Source: Komagataeibacter xylinus (lineage in GTDB: Bacteria > Pseudomonadota > Alphaproteobacteria > Acetobacterales > Acetobacteraceae). Taken from it: a stretch of 64,000 nucleotides of DNA. The notes under the pieces were generated by a model. The model saw nothing but the letters and a program-made list of their open reading frames with translations. It did no database searches and was not told where the DNA came from. Positions 1-8,845 of this stretch are shown here, in pieces. A program made the translations under genes and the position numbers. The stretch spans positions 124,001 to 188,000 of the forward strand of contig NZ_JARWSK010000001.1 of the NCBI RefSeq assembly GCF_031081985.1, in the 5' to 3' direction. Every line of letters begins with the position of its first letter. The stretch's first letter is position 1.

Positions 1-1
1 G

Positions 2-547
2 GAAACCCTGTGCGCGTGGGTTGGCACGTTGTTGCGCCATGGCAGTCTTGGCAATGATCTCATCATTTTGCATGCGGCATGGCAGGCTGGGGAGGATGAT
101 GGCCGCCTGCGCGAGATTGCCCGCTTTGCCTGCGCCTCTGCCGCCTCGCGCGAGCGCTATGAGGAGACGGTGTATCAGGGCGAGGCCTTTTTGCGCGCAG
201 CAGCGGTGTGGCATGTCGTGCCACCCAAGGCAGCGCTGGCGGGCACGCGCTGGCCGCTGCCGGTCGTGCAGGGGCTGGTGTTTCGGCGTGGCGGCGTGGC
301 TGCCCCGCAGGCCGTGCTGTCGGGCGGGTATGCGGCGGTGGCGGCCCTGGTGTCGGCTGCCGTGCGGCTGGTGCCGCTGGGCCAGACGGACGGGCTGCAC
401 GCGCTGGCCCGGCTTGAATCCGTGCTGGCGCAGGCCGCAGCGCAGGCTGCGCGCCAGACGCTGGATGATGTGGGCGGAGCCTGTTTTGCCGCCGACATCG
501 CCGCCATGCATCACGAAACCCAGGAAACGAGGTTGTTCAGAACATGA
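2..547 (+). CDS. ureF: Urease accessory protein UreF (5' end missing)
   Basis: C-terminal part of UreF, the chaperone that works with UreD and UreG to load nickel into apo-urease in the cytoplasm. The reading frame is open from base 2, before any start codon, so the gene begins upstream of the window; about 181 residues are visible against a usual length near 220. The family-like stretch [10 protein letters not shown] lies near the left edge and the rest is alanine-rich helix as expected for UreF. Its stop overlaps the ureG start by four bases, so the two are translationally coupled. The structural genes ureABC and ureE are presumably upstream, outside the window. Confidence 0.85.
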   Translation, partial: ETLCAWVGTLLRHGSLGNDLIILHAAWQAGEDDGRLREIARFACASAASRERYEETVYQGEAFLRAAAVWHVVPPKAALAGTRWPLPVVQGLVFRRGGVAAPQAVLSGGYAAVAALVSAAVRLVPLGQTDGLHALARLESVLAQAAAQAARQTLDDVGGACFAADIAAMHHETQETRLFRT

Positions 548-1158
548 CAAAGCCAAAGCACGGCCCGCTGCGCGTGGGCATTGGCGGCCCGGTGGGCACG
601 GGCAAGACAGCACTGATGGATGCGCTGTGCCGCCGCTTTCGCAATGATTACAATATCGCCGCCATCACCAACGATATCTATACGCGTGAGGATGCCGAGT
701 TCCTGACCCGCGCGGGTTCGCTCCCGCCCGAGCGCATCATGGGCATCGAGACCGGTGGCTGCCCGCACACGGCCATACGCGAGGATGCCAGCATCAACCT
801 TGCCGGCATTGCGGAACTGACGGAGCGCTTTGCCGGGCTGGACCTCGTGCTGGTGGAAAGCGGGGGCGACAACCTTGCCGCGACCTTCAGCCCCGAACTG
901 GCTGACCTGACCATCTATGTCATTGATGTCTCGGCAGGCGACAAGATCCCGCGCAAGGGCGGCCCCGGCATTACGCGCAGCGACCTGCTGGTCATCAACA
1001 AGATCGACCTTGCCCCGCATGTGGGCGCAGACCTTGGGGTGATGGACCGTGACAGCAGGCGCATGCGCGGGCAGCGGCCCTTTGTGTTCGCCAATATCCG
1101 CGCGGGCGAGGGGGTGGAGGATATCGCCCGTTTCATTATCGAACAGGGTGGCCTGTAA
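544..1158 (+). CDS. ureG: Urease accessory GTPase UreG
   Basis: SIMIBI-class GTPase of 204 residues that couples GTP hydrolysis to nickel insertion into urease. The P-loop GGPVGTGKT is at residues 14-22, the nickel-binding Cys-Pro-His motif at C73/H75 inside [13 protein letters not shown], the switch region [17 protein letters not shown] follows, and the guanine-specificity motif NKID is near residue 150. Full length for the family. It starts in a four-base overlap with ureF and is followed about 35 bases later by a strong intrinsic terminator, so it closes the urease operon. Confidence 0.97.
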   Translation: MTKPKHGPLRVGIGGPVGTGKTALMDALCRRFRNDYNIAAITNDIYTREDAEFLTRAGSLPPERIMGIETGGCPHTAIREDASINLAGIAELTERFAGLDLVLVESGGDNLAATFSPELADLTIYVIDVSAGDKIPRKGGPGITRSDLLVINKIDLAPHVGADLGVMDRDSRRMRGQRPFVFANIRAGEGVEDIARFIIEQGGL

Positions 1159-1193
1159 GAGCCATTGCTTTAAAATAATAAAATTTTTCGGGT

Positions 1194-1223
1194 GCCGCCT
1201 TTTTTAAAAAGGCGGCTTTTTTT
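1194..1223 (+). terminator. Intrinsic terminator after ureG
   Basis: The arms GCCGCC and GGCGGC are extended by a T/A-rich stem and followed by seven T residues. This gives a textbook rho-independent terminator 35 bases past the ureG stop. The hairpin and the preceding AATAAAATTTTTCGGGT match the left half of the dispersed palindromic element seen best at 16868-16955, so the terminator looks derived from a copy of that repeat. Confidence 0.85.
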
Positions 1224-1395
1224 ATGTCTGTGCATCTGTGGCCACCATCGGGTGTATGTGCCGGAGCCTGCCATGGCGCCATGAATAAGCTCATAAATGG
1301 CCATTATAAGTAATTTCACGCATCCCGTCCTGATGGTGCAATTTCGTAATGTTTCCCTGTCGCCGGTCGGTGACCGCAGCCACAAGGGGATGTTC

Positions 1396-2592
1396 ATGAT
1401 TGCGCTTGTGTCCCGGTTCAGGATGAGCCGGAAGAAAAAGCTGCTGCGTTGCGGCAGTATCCTGTCGGCCTGCGTGGCGCTTGGCGCCAGCATGCCCCAT
1501 GCCCGCGCGGCCACCACGGTCAATTTTGGCAAGGATCAGTTCTTTACGCTGGGTCTGGGCGTGCGCGCGCAGTATCTGAGCCATGACACCACCATGCCCG
1601 GCAACAAGGATGCGGCAAGTGCCAGTGACCTGCGTATCTACATGGGCGCGCAGTTCCATAAATACGTCAAGTCAACGCTCAACCTCGAGCGCCTGCGCGA
1701 TGGCAACTGGAACGTGCTTGACGGCGTGCTGCAGGTCGAGCGGTGGAAGGCGTTCAATATCTGGGGCGGGCGCATGCTCACGCCAAGTGACCGTTCAAAC
1801 CTTGATGGGCCGTACTTCCTCAGCACCTATGCCTTTCCGATGGTGTCACAGTATCCGGGTGCATGGTCGGGCCGTGATGATGGCATCTCGGTATGGGGCA
1901 AGCTGCTCAAGGACCGTTTCCGTTATGTAGCGGGGGTCTATCGTGGGCATAACTGGGTGCACGGTGGCTCCAATTATGGCGAGCACCCGCTCTTTGCCGC
2001 GCGCATGGAATACAACTTCCTCGATCCCGAGCCGTCGCCCGCCTACTACACGGCCAGCACCTATTACGGCAAGGCTGACATCCTGGCCATTGGTCTTGCG
2101 GGCCAGTACGAGACCGATGGCGTGGGCACGGCGCAGGACAAGGGCGACTACAAGGCGTGGAATGTTGATGGCCTGTTTGAAAAGCGCATTGGCGAGGGCG
2201 CGAAATACGGCGTCTATACGCTCGAGGGAGCGTATTACCAGTATTATACCGGCGGCGTGAAGGACATCGCGGTAGGTTACGGCCAGCGCTCGACCGATTA
2301 CGGTAATGTGGGTGGCGTGAATGATGGCACGGCCTTCCTGGCCAGCACGGCGTATCTCATTCCCTACCGGGTGGGCTGGGGGCGCCTGCAGCCGCTGGTG
2401 CGTTACCAGCAGTTCCGCTTCAAAAAGGACATGTACGGCCCCGGCCACCCCAAGACCACCCAGCTTGATCTGGGGGGCAATTATGTCATGGATGGCCACA
2501 ACCTGCGCTTTACGTTCGATTACGTGCGCTACAAGCCCATGGGCACGCGCGCGGTGGGGGCTTTTTTGCTGGGCATGCAGTTCCAGTACTGA
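1396..2592 (+). CDS. Outer-membrane porin, possibly for urea/short amides
   Basis: Predicted beta-barrel porin of 398 residues. I chose ATG 1396 because AAGGGG lies six bases upstream; the frame is open back to 1297. The N-terminus has a basic stretch (MSRKKK), a hydrophobic core and a likely cleavage after ARA. The mature part has alternating aromatic/polar strands and ends in an aromatic residue (QFQY), the usual barrel-assembly signal. It lies between the urease operon and the urea transporter genes. This recalls FmdC, a porin found beside the amide/urea transporter genes fmdDEF of Methylophilus, so urea entry across the outer membrane is a reasonable inference. A general or phosphate-selective-type porin is the alternative. 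Confidence 0.75.
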   Translation: MIALVSRFRMSRKKKLLRCGSILSACVALGASMPHARAATTVNFGKDQFFTLGLGVRAQYLSHDTTMPGNKDAASASDLRIYMGAQFHKYVKSTLNLERLRDGNWNVLDGVLQVERWKAFNIWGGRMLTPSDRSNLDGPYFLSTYAFPMVSQYPGAWSGRDDGISVWGKLLKDRFRYVAGVYRGHNWVHGGSNYGEHPLFAARMEYNFLDPEPSPAYYTASTYYGKADILAIGLAGQYETDGVGTAQDKGDYKAWNVDGLFEKRIGEGAKYGVYTLEGAYYQYYTGGVKDIAVGYGQRSTDYGNVGGVNDGTAFLASTAYLIPYRVGWGRLQPLVRYQQFRFKKDMYGPGHPKTTQLDLGGNYVMDGHNLRFTFDYVRYKPMGTRAVGAFLLGMQFQY

Positions 2593-2659
2593 AAACGGCT
2601 GGCCTGTTCATGTCATTTTATCAGGCGGTCGGGCTGACCCACCGCCAGGAGAGATCGGA

Positions 2660-3106
2660 ATGCTGACCCTCAAGCAAAACGCCACGTATGGCTTCGTCCT
2701 GCTGGCAGGGATCATAGGCGCGGGCCTGGCACAGGCCGCGCCCGCGCCCGCCCCTGAAAAAATGGATTGCCGCCACCTGCTGGCCGAGGATGTGCGCCTG
2801 TCTGACCGGCTCGCCGCCCTCAGCCATAGCGAAGCCCAGGCCGAGGCGCAGGACAAGGCCCCGGCGGAGAAGGGCTTTTTCGTCAAATTTGATCCCGTGC
2901 CGGGTTTTGGCATCATGAAAGGGGCGACGCTGACGCCAGCGGGCCACCCGGTCAAGGAGGATGCCACCGAGCGCAGCCTTGACCAGGTCCGCCAGAAACT
3001 GGCCGTCATCCGTGGCCATGAGCAGCGCAGGATGTGCCCGGAAATCGGCGCGCCGGACATGCAGCAGGACCGCCTTTCGGATGATGCGGCAAGGGCCGTG
3101 CCCTAA
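2660..3106 (+). CDS. Small secreted protein of unknown function
   Basis: A 148-residue protein with an N-terminal signal peptide (hydrophobic core GFVLLAGIIGAG, likely cut after AQA), then a proline/alanine linker and a charged, mostly helical mature part. Exactly two cysteines are visible (in KMDCRHLL and RRMCPEIG), which could form one periplasmic disulfide. ATG 2660 is preceded by CAGGAGAG at good spacing; the frame is open further upstream but that part lies inside the porin gene. It begins 67 bases after the porin stop on the same strand, so the two may be cotranscribed. I recognise no family. Confidence 0.6.
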   Translation: MLTLKQNATYGFVLLAGIIGAGLAQAAPAPAPEKMDCRHLLAEDVRLSDRLAALSHSEAQAEAQDKAPAEKGFFVKFDPVPGFGIMKGATLTPAGHPVKEDATERSLDQVRQKLAVIRGHEQRRMCPEIGAPDMQQDRLSDDAARAVP

Positions 3107-3163
3107 ATCATAAAAGCTACAGAAAAACATTGCCTTTTTGAAAGAAGGCCACACCTTTCGCGC

Positions 3164-4057
3164 CTAGCGCTCCTGCAGCAGGCGCGATGCGGTGGCAGCG
3201 GCGGCGGCCCGCGTGCTCAGTCCGGTCTTGTTGTAGATCTGCTCGATATGCTTGTCGATCGTGCGCGGGCTAACTTGCAGAATATCGGCAATATCGCGGC
3301 TGGTCTTGCCGCGTGATATCCATAGCAGCACCTCCGCCTCGCGCGCGCTCAGGCCCAGCCTGTCTTGCAATATGCGCTGGGGGAAAAGCGGCTGGCGGCT
3401 GATGCGCAGCAGCAGTTCATCCGGGCCGCTCACGCCCACAAGGGTCAGCACAAGTTCGTTTTCACCTACATTATGGCGCATGAGCACGCCGCCGGGCGCA
3501 GGCAGGGGCGCGGGCAGGCGCAGGGTCGCGTCCGTGTCATTCGCACCTGAAAGCTCGCGCAGCACAAGTCCTGCCTGCGGCGTGGCCCACAGCACATCGC
3601 CCGCATGGCTGGTGGCCAGCAGGAAGCGGCCCGCATGGTCAAGCGCGCCATGTGCCGCGCGGATGCGCGCGGCGGATTCCATGCGCACGCCAATGCGGGC
3701 CATGACTTCCTCCAGCCGCAGGGGCTTGGTCACGTAATCGGCAGCACCTGCCTCAAAGGCGCGGATCACGTGCTCGGTCTCGGTCAGGCCGGTCATGAAG
3801 ATGATGGGCACAAGGCTCAGGCGCGGGTCATCATGAAGGGCCGCGCACACCTCCCACCCGTTCATGCCGGGCATGAGGGCATCGACCATGATCAGGTCGG
3901 GCAAGGTGCGCGCCACGACGGCAAGCGCTGCCATGCCGGACTGCGCCAGCAGCACCGTATAGCCGCCATCGGTCAGTTTCTCGTCCATCAGGCCCAGAAC
4001 GGCCGGGTCATCATCAATGACCAGAACGGATTTGCGGGATGGATCGGGCACGGTCAT
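3164..4057 (-). CDS. LuxR-type response regulator
   Basis: A 297-residue response regulator. The N-terminal receiver domain (about 10-130) has the acidic pair IDDD, the phospho-acceptor aspartate in MVDALMPGMNG and the conserved lysine in VTKPL. A variable middle follows, then a C-terminal LuxR/FixJ-type helix-turn-helix (LSAREAEVLLWISRGKTSRDIA, about 232-290). It overlaps the stop of the upstream permease-kinase gene by four bases, making that kinase its probable partner. By position it is the best candidate to control urtABCDE and perhaps the porin; a palindrome at 7430-7449 is a possible binding site. Confidence 0.92.
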   Translation of the reverse strand: MTVPDPSRKSVLVIDDDPAVLGLMDEKLTDGGYTVLLAQSGMAALAVVARTLPDLIMVDALMPGMNGWEVCAALHDDPRLSLVPIIFMTGLTETEHVIRAFEAGAADYVTKPLRLEEVMARIGVRMESAARIRAAHGALDHAGRFLLATSHAGDVLWATPQAGLVLRELSGANDTDATLRLPAPLPAPGGVLMRHNVGENELVLTLVGVSGPDELLLRISRQPLFPQRILQDRLGLSAREAEVLLWISRGKTSRDIADILQVSPRTIDKHIEQIYNKTGLSTRAAAAATASRLLQER

Positions 4058-7000
4058 GGCGTGGGTCGCTCCAAATGGTGACGCAGGGCTTCAAGCTGGT
4101 AGGACGCGGCAAGGGCCAGCAGCGGTTCGATTGCACCGCCAAGGGCCGGATGCTGGTCGCGCAGGGTGGTCAGGTGGGCGCGCAGGTTGCGCAGGTTGCC
4201 GCCATCAAGCAGGGCAAGCAGGGCCACGCGTTCCGCCTCGGGCAGGGTGGCGGGTGTGTCGGGCGGGGCAGGCTGCGTGCTGTCGTCCCCCTCGGCGGGA
4301 AAGATCCATTCAAGGTCAAGCATCTGGCCCATTTTGGTGACCAGGACCGACAGGTTCACCGGCTTGCCCAGCACGGGGCAGTCCTCAAGAGAGGGGACAT
4401 GGCGGTTAGCACTCTCCACGAGGTTGCCGGTCAGGAACATGATCGGCACGCGGGCATAAGGGGACTGGCGGATGCGCAGGGCAAGGTCACGCCCGTCCAT
4501 GCCCGGCATGGACAGGTCGAGCAGCAGCAGGTCAGGCTGCACCAGCGGCAGGCGGTCAAGGCATTCCGCCCCGCTTTCCGCGCCTTCAAAGGCAAAGCCG
4601 CAGCGTTCAAGGATTTCGCGCATGATCAGGCGGTGCTCGGCATTGTCATCCACCACCAGCACCGTGCGGCGTGGCCCTTCATACCCGGTGGGGAAGGCGG
4701 GCAGGCGCGGGGGCAGTTCCACCTGCCGGTCAGACAGTAACAGCCGCACCCTGAAGCGCGATCCCTTGCCCGGTGTGCTGGTGAAGGTCAGTTCGCCGCC
4801 CAGAATCTCGGTCAGCAGCCGGGTGATGGTCAGCCCCAGCCCGGTGCCGGGCACGCCCGCGCTAGCGCTCCCGCGCTCAAAGGGCTCGAAAATGCGGGCA
4901 TGATCTTCCGCCGCAATGCCGGGGCCGGTGTCTTCTATGATGAACTCCGCAATCTGCCCCTGCCACCTGGCCCCGAACGTGACCGTGCCCTGCCGGGTGA
5001 ACTTGACCGCGTTTGACAGCAGGTTGAGCAGGATCTGGCGCAGGCGGTGCTCATCGCACGTGACCACGGCGGGCAGGTAGCCCGGCCGCCATACCAGCTC
5101 CAGCCCGCGCGCCTGCGCCTGCGGGCGGATCATCTGGGCTACGGATTCCACAAAGGCGGGCAGGGCGATGGTATCGGCATGCAGTTCGATCCGCCCGGCC
5201 TCGATACGCGAGATGTCAAGCAGGCCGGAGAGGATGCTGGTGATGTGCTCGCCACTTTCGCGCATGATGCCCAGCGCCTGGTGGCGCTCGGGCGGCAGAC
5301 GCGTATCGTGCTGCAGCAACTGGATATAGCCCATGATGGCGTTGAGCGGAGAGCGGATCTCGTGGCTGATGCCGCTGATGTAGCGGGTCTTGGCCAGGCT
5401 TGCCGCCTCCGCCTTTTCACGGGCCAGCTTGAGAGCGTGGTCGGTGCGGCGGCGGGCGCGGATCTCGTTCATGAGCAGGCGGGTCTGGTGCAGGGTCTCG
5501 CGCGTGGCGGTGCGCCGCCCCTGCTGCGCCATGACCAGCAGCCACGCCCCCACCGTGCCCGCCAGGAAGACTGGCACCATGATGCCACTCCACGCATGGC
5601 CCGTTGTCCATGCCAGCAGCCCCATGCCCAGAATCATGCCCGCCAGCATGAGCGCAAAGCGCCCCGCAGGCGCTATGAGCCAGCGGCGCAGGCGCGGCGG
5701 CAGGGCGCGCAGCGGGGTGGCAAGCTGGCTGCCCATGCGGGTCGAGACCGGCTTGCAGCGGTCGCGGCAGCGCCCGTCGAGCGAGCAGCACAGCGAGCAG
5801 ATCGTGCCGCCATAGGCAGGGCAGGGCGCCATGTCCCGCGCCTCGAAGGTGTGTTCACAGATCACGCATGTCATGGCGGGCCGGTCGTTCCAGCCTGCGG
5901 GCTGGGGGCGGGCGAGATAGGTGCGCCCCCCGGTCAGCCACGCCAGAACAGGGGCCGCGGCAAAGGCTACCCCCAGCGTCAGGAAAGGCGCATAGGCCGC
6001 GGCCATCGGGCCGAGATAGCCCGCAAAGGCCGTAACGCCCGTGGCGGCGGCAATGCCCCACGCTCCCAGTCCCACGATGTTGAAGTCCGGCAGCAGCGCG
6101 CGCTTGAACTCGACCAGGGCCGGGCTGAGGCCAAGCGGCTTGCACAGCGCCACATCCCCCAGTATCGCGCCGATCCACGCACAGGCCAGAACGCCATATA
6201 GCGTGATGCCGGTCTGGATGGTGCTGACCAGTCCGGCCTCCATCAGCAGGAGTGCGATCATGACATTGAAGATGACATAGAACACCCGGCCCGGATGAGT
6301 GTGGGTCAGGCGCGAGAAGAAGTTCGACCACGCCAGTGATCCGGCATAGGCGTTGGTGATGTTGACCTTGACCTGCGCCAGCGCCACCAGCGCCATCGTC
6401 AGCACGGTCGCGACCGGTGCGGGGGTGAAACTGCCCCACGCAAAACGGTACATTACGCCGGGCTGCACCGCCTGCAGCGGCGAAAAGCCTGCCCGCAGCA
6501 CCACCCATGCCAGAAACGAGCCCGCCAGCAGCTTGAAGGCATCAAGCACGATCCAGCCCGGGCCGCCCAGCACCAGAGCTGCCCACCATTGCCGCCGGTT
6601 GCAACGCGTGGGGTCAGGCAGGAAGCGCAGGAAGTCGATCTGCTCCGCACTCTGGCACACCAGCACGATCATGAGCGATGCGCCGGTGCCTACGGCAAGG
6701 GGGTCGATATGCCCCGGTGGCCCGTAGGGCGCGCTGAAATGGGTCCACTGCCCCAGCAGTTCGGGGTGCAGGCCCGCCATTACCACGAGGGGGACGAGAT
6801 TGAGCGCCAGCCAGACCGGCTGTGTCGCGATCTGGAAACGGGCGATGAACGTGATGCCCCATGTCACCAGCGGAATGATGATGACCGCGCACAGCAGGTA
6901 CGCCAGCCACAGCTTCATGCCCAGCAGCCCATGTAGCGTGCCCGCCAGGATCGCCGCCTCGAGCCCGAAGAAGATGAAGGTGAAAATGGCATAGAGCAGC

Positions 7001-7371
7001 GAGGTGATGGTCGAGCCGATATAGCCAAAGCCGGTGCCGCGCGTGAGCAGGTCGATATCCAGCCCCGCGCGGGCAGCCGTGGCGCATAGCGGCAGGGTAA
7101 TGGCGAAGATGACCGCCGTGACAAGGGCTATGGCGGCTGCCGTGTTGGCAAAGCCGAAGGCCAGCGTGAGCGTGCCGCCCATGGCCTCGAGCGCCAGGAA
7201 CGAGATGGAGCCCAGCGCCGTGCGTGCTGCCCGCATGGGCGTGGCCATACGCGCGCTGCGCGCGGTAAAGCGCAGGGCGTAGTCCTCGAATGTCTGGTCG
7301 GCGGCCCAGCGGCTGTAGGCCCGGCGGGGGCGCACGATGCGCAGGCGGCTGGTCGGGTGTGGCAAGATCAC
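4054..7371 (-). CDS. NCS1 permease-hybrid histidine kinase fusion
   Basis: A 1105-residue transporter-sensor. Residues about 30-485 resemble the purine/cytosine permease (NCS1) family, with about twelve membrane segments and hallmarks such as RGTGFGYIGSTITSLLYA and VKVNITNAYAGSLAWSNFFS. Residues 502-539 hold eight cysteines (502, 505, 517, 525, 528, 529, 535, 539), probably a metal or iron-sulfur site. Two further membrane segments lie at about 571-613. HisKA has H670 (SHEIRSP), the ATPase domain has NLLSNAVKF, DTGPGIA and GTGLGL, and the receiver at 903-1010 has D952 and K1003. A helical tail follows. The start at 7371 is GTG. It is divergent from urtA and coupled to the response-regulator gene. 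Sensing urea or a related nitrogen compound is an inference. Confidence 0.9.
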   Translation of the reverse strand: MILPHPTSRLRIVRPRRAYSRWAADQTFEDYALRFTARSARMATPMRAARTALGSISFLALEAMGGTLTLAFGFANTAAAIALVTAVIFAITLPLCATAARAGLDIDLLTRGTGFGYIGSTITSLLYAIFTFIFFGLEAAILAGTLHGLLGMKLWLAYLLCAVIIIPLVTWGITFIARFQIATQPVWLALNLVPLVVMAGLHPELLGQWTHFSAPYGPPGHIDPLAVGTGASLMIVLVCQSAEQIDFLRFLPDPTRCNRRQWWAALVLGGPGWIVLDAFKLLAGSFLAWVVLRAGFSPLQAVQPGVMYRFAWGSFTPAPVATVLTMALVALAQVKVNITNAYAGSLAWSNFFSRLTHTHPGRVFYVIFNVMIALLLMEAGLVSTIQTGITLYGVLACAWIGAILGDVALCKPLGLSPALVEFKRALLPDFNIVGLGAWGIAAATGVTAFAGYLGPMAAAYAPFLTLGVAFAAAPVLAWLTGGRTYLARPQPAGWNDRPAMTCVICEHTFEARDMAPCPAYGGTICSLCCSLDGRCRDRCKPVSTRMGSQLATPLRALPPRLRRWLIAPAGRFALMLAGMILGMGLLAWTTGHAWSGIMVPVFLAGTVGAWLLVMAQQGRRTATRETLHQTRLLMNEIRARRRTDHALKLAREKAEAASLAKTRYISGISHEIRSPLNAIMGYIQLLQHDTRLPPERHQALGIMRESGEHITSILSGLLDISRIEAGRIELHADTIALPAFVESVAQMIRPQAQARGLELVWRPGYLPAVVTCDEHRLRQILLNLLSNAVKFTRQGTVTFGARWQGQIAEFIIEDTGPGIAAEDHARIFEPFERGSASAGVPGTGLGLTITRLLTEILGGELTFTSTPGKGSRFRVRLLLSDRQVELPPRLPAFPTGYEGPRRTVLVVDDNAEHRLIMREILERCGFAFEGAESGAECLDRLPLVQPDLLLLDLSMPGMDGRDLALRIRQSPYARVPIMFLTGNLVESANRHVPSLEDCPVLGKPVNLSVLVTKMGQMLDLEWIFPAEGDDSTQPAPPDTPATLPEAERVALLALLDGGNLRNLRAHLTTLRDQHPALGGAIEPLLALAASYQLEALRHHLERPTP

Positions 7372-7429
7372 GGCTTTCGGGCGTTACGGGTGGCAGCGTG
7401 CATGATCGTAACGGAATGCCCGTGGGGGA

Positions 7430-7449
7430 CATACGCAGGAATGCGTATG
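7430..7449. promoter_or_regulatory. Perfect palindrome between sensor gene and urtA
   Basis: CATACGCA-GGAA-TGCGTATG, an 8-bp perfect inverted repeat with a 4-bp spacer, sits 55 bases before the urtA start in the 133-bp divergent region. The symmetry suits a dimeric activator. The LuxR-type regulator encoded next to the permease-kinase is the obvious candidate. No second copy was seen upstream of the porin. Confidence 0.5.
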
Positions 7450-7504
7450 GGAAGCGCTTTTATGTGCGCCGACAATGCAGGCAGCAGCAAAAGGACCATT
7501 CATC

Positions 7505-8845
7505 ATGCCCGTCACACTGCCTCACCTTTCCCGTCGCGCGTTCGGACGTCTCGCCCTTGCCTCATCGGCGGCTGCTGTGGGGGGCATGTGGCGCGCGGCG
7601 CCAGCGCGGGCGGCAGCGCCGAGCGGCGAGCCGATCAGGGTTGGCATCCTGCATTCGCTGTCCGGCACGATGGCCATCAGCGAGACCACGCTCAAGGATG
7701 CCATGCTGATGCTCATTGCCGAGCAGAACCGTAAGGGCGGGCTGCTTGGCCGCCCGCTTGAAGCCGTGGTGGTGGACCCTGCCTCGAACTGGCCGCTCTT
7801 TGCCGAGAAGGCGCGCCAGCTCCTGTCGGTGGACAAGGCATCGGCCGTGTTTGGCTGCTGGACCAGCGTTTCACGCAAATCGGTGCTGCCGGTATTCGAG
7901 GAACTCAACGGCATCCTGTTCTATCCCGTGCAGTATGAAGGCCAGGAGTGCAGCCGCAACATCTTCTACACTGGTGCGGCCCCCAACCAGCAGGCCATAC
8001 CGGCGGTGGACTACCTGCTGAGCGAGGATGGCGGCGGGGCGAAGCGTTTCGCGCTGGTGGGCACGGATTACGTCTATCCGCGCACGACCAACCAGATCCT
8101 GGTCAATTACCTCAAGGCCAAGGGCATTGCGGAAGCCGACATCATGGTCAACTACACGCCGTTCGGGCAGTCGGACTGGCAGACCATCGTCTCGCAGATC
8201 AAGACCTTCGGCTCGGCGGGCAGGAAAACCGCCGTGGTCTCGACCATCAATGGCGATGCCAACGTGCCGTTCTACAAGGAACTGGGCAATCAGGGCATCT
8301 CCGCCACCGACATCCCGGTCATGGCCTTCAGCGTGGGGGAAGAGGAACTGGCCGGCATGGATACCGCCCCGCTGGTGGGCCAGCTTGCCGCGTGGAACTA
8401 TTTCGAGAGCATCGACACCCCGGCCAATACCGCCTTCATCAAGCAGTGGCACGAATTCACAAAAAACCCCAAGCGCACCACCAATGACCCGATGGAGGCG
8501 CATTACATCGGCTTCAACATGTGGGTGCAGGCAGTGACCAAGGCAGGTACCACCGATCATGACAGGGTGATTGACGCCATGATCGGCATCCGCCAGCCCA
8601 ACCTGACCGGTGGCGTGGCCGAGATGCTGCCCGACCACCATCTGACCAAGCCGGTCTATATTGGCGAGATACAGGATGACGGGCAGTTCTCGGTGGTGTG
8701 GAAAACCCCGGCCCTCGTGCCCGGGCAGGCCTGGTCGCCGTGGGTGCCGGAAACGAAAAACCTGATTGGCGACTGGAGCAAGCCCATTGCCTGCGGCAAT
8801 TACAACACCGCCACCAAGACCTGCCTCGGGCACAGGCATGCGTAG
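7505..8845 (+). CDS. urtA: Urea ABC transporter substrate-binding protein UrtA
   Basis: A 446-residue periplasmic binding protein of the branched-chain amino acid/amide/urea type. ATG 7505 is preceded by AAAGGA at nine bases. The N-terminus carries a Tat-like signal (SRRAFGRLALASSAAA) with probable cleavage after ARA. The mature start EPIRVGILHSLSGTMAISE and the later motif FGCWTSVSRKSVLPVFEE are typical of UrtA. It is the first gene of urtABCDE and overlaps urtB by eight bases. Together these import urea at low concentration for urease. Confidence 0.95.
   Translation: MPVTLPHLSRRAFGRLALASSAAAVGGMWRAAPARAAAPSGEPIRVGILHSLSGTMAISETTLKDAMLMLIAEQNRKGGLLGRPLEAVVVDPASNWPLFAEKARQLLSVDKASAVFGCWTSVSRKSVLPVFEELNGILFYPVQYEGQECSRNIFYTGAAPNQQAIPAVDYLLSEDGGGAKRFALVGTDYVYPRTTNQILVNYLKAKGIAEADIMVNYTPFGQSDWQTIVSQIKTFGSAGRKTAVVSTINGDANVPFYKELGNQGISATDIPVMAFSVGEEELAGMDTAPLVGQLAAWNYFESIDTPANTAFIKQWHEFTKNPKRTTNDPMEAHYIGFNMWVQAVTKAGTTDHDRVIDAMIGIRQPNLTGGVAEMLPDHHLTKPVYIGEIQDDGQFSVVWKTPALVPGQAWSPWVPETKNLIGDWSKPIACGNYNTATKTCLGHRHA

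Noticed and set aside
5047-6201. 384-codon open frame on the plus strand
   Set aside because: It is antisense to the permease-kinase gene and lacks any recognisable domain.
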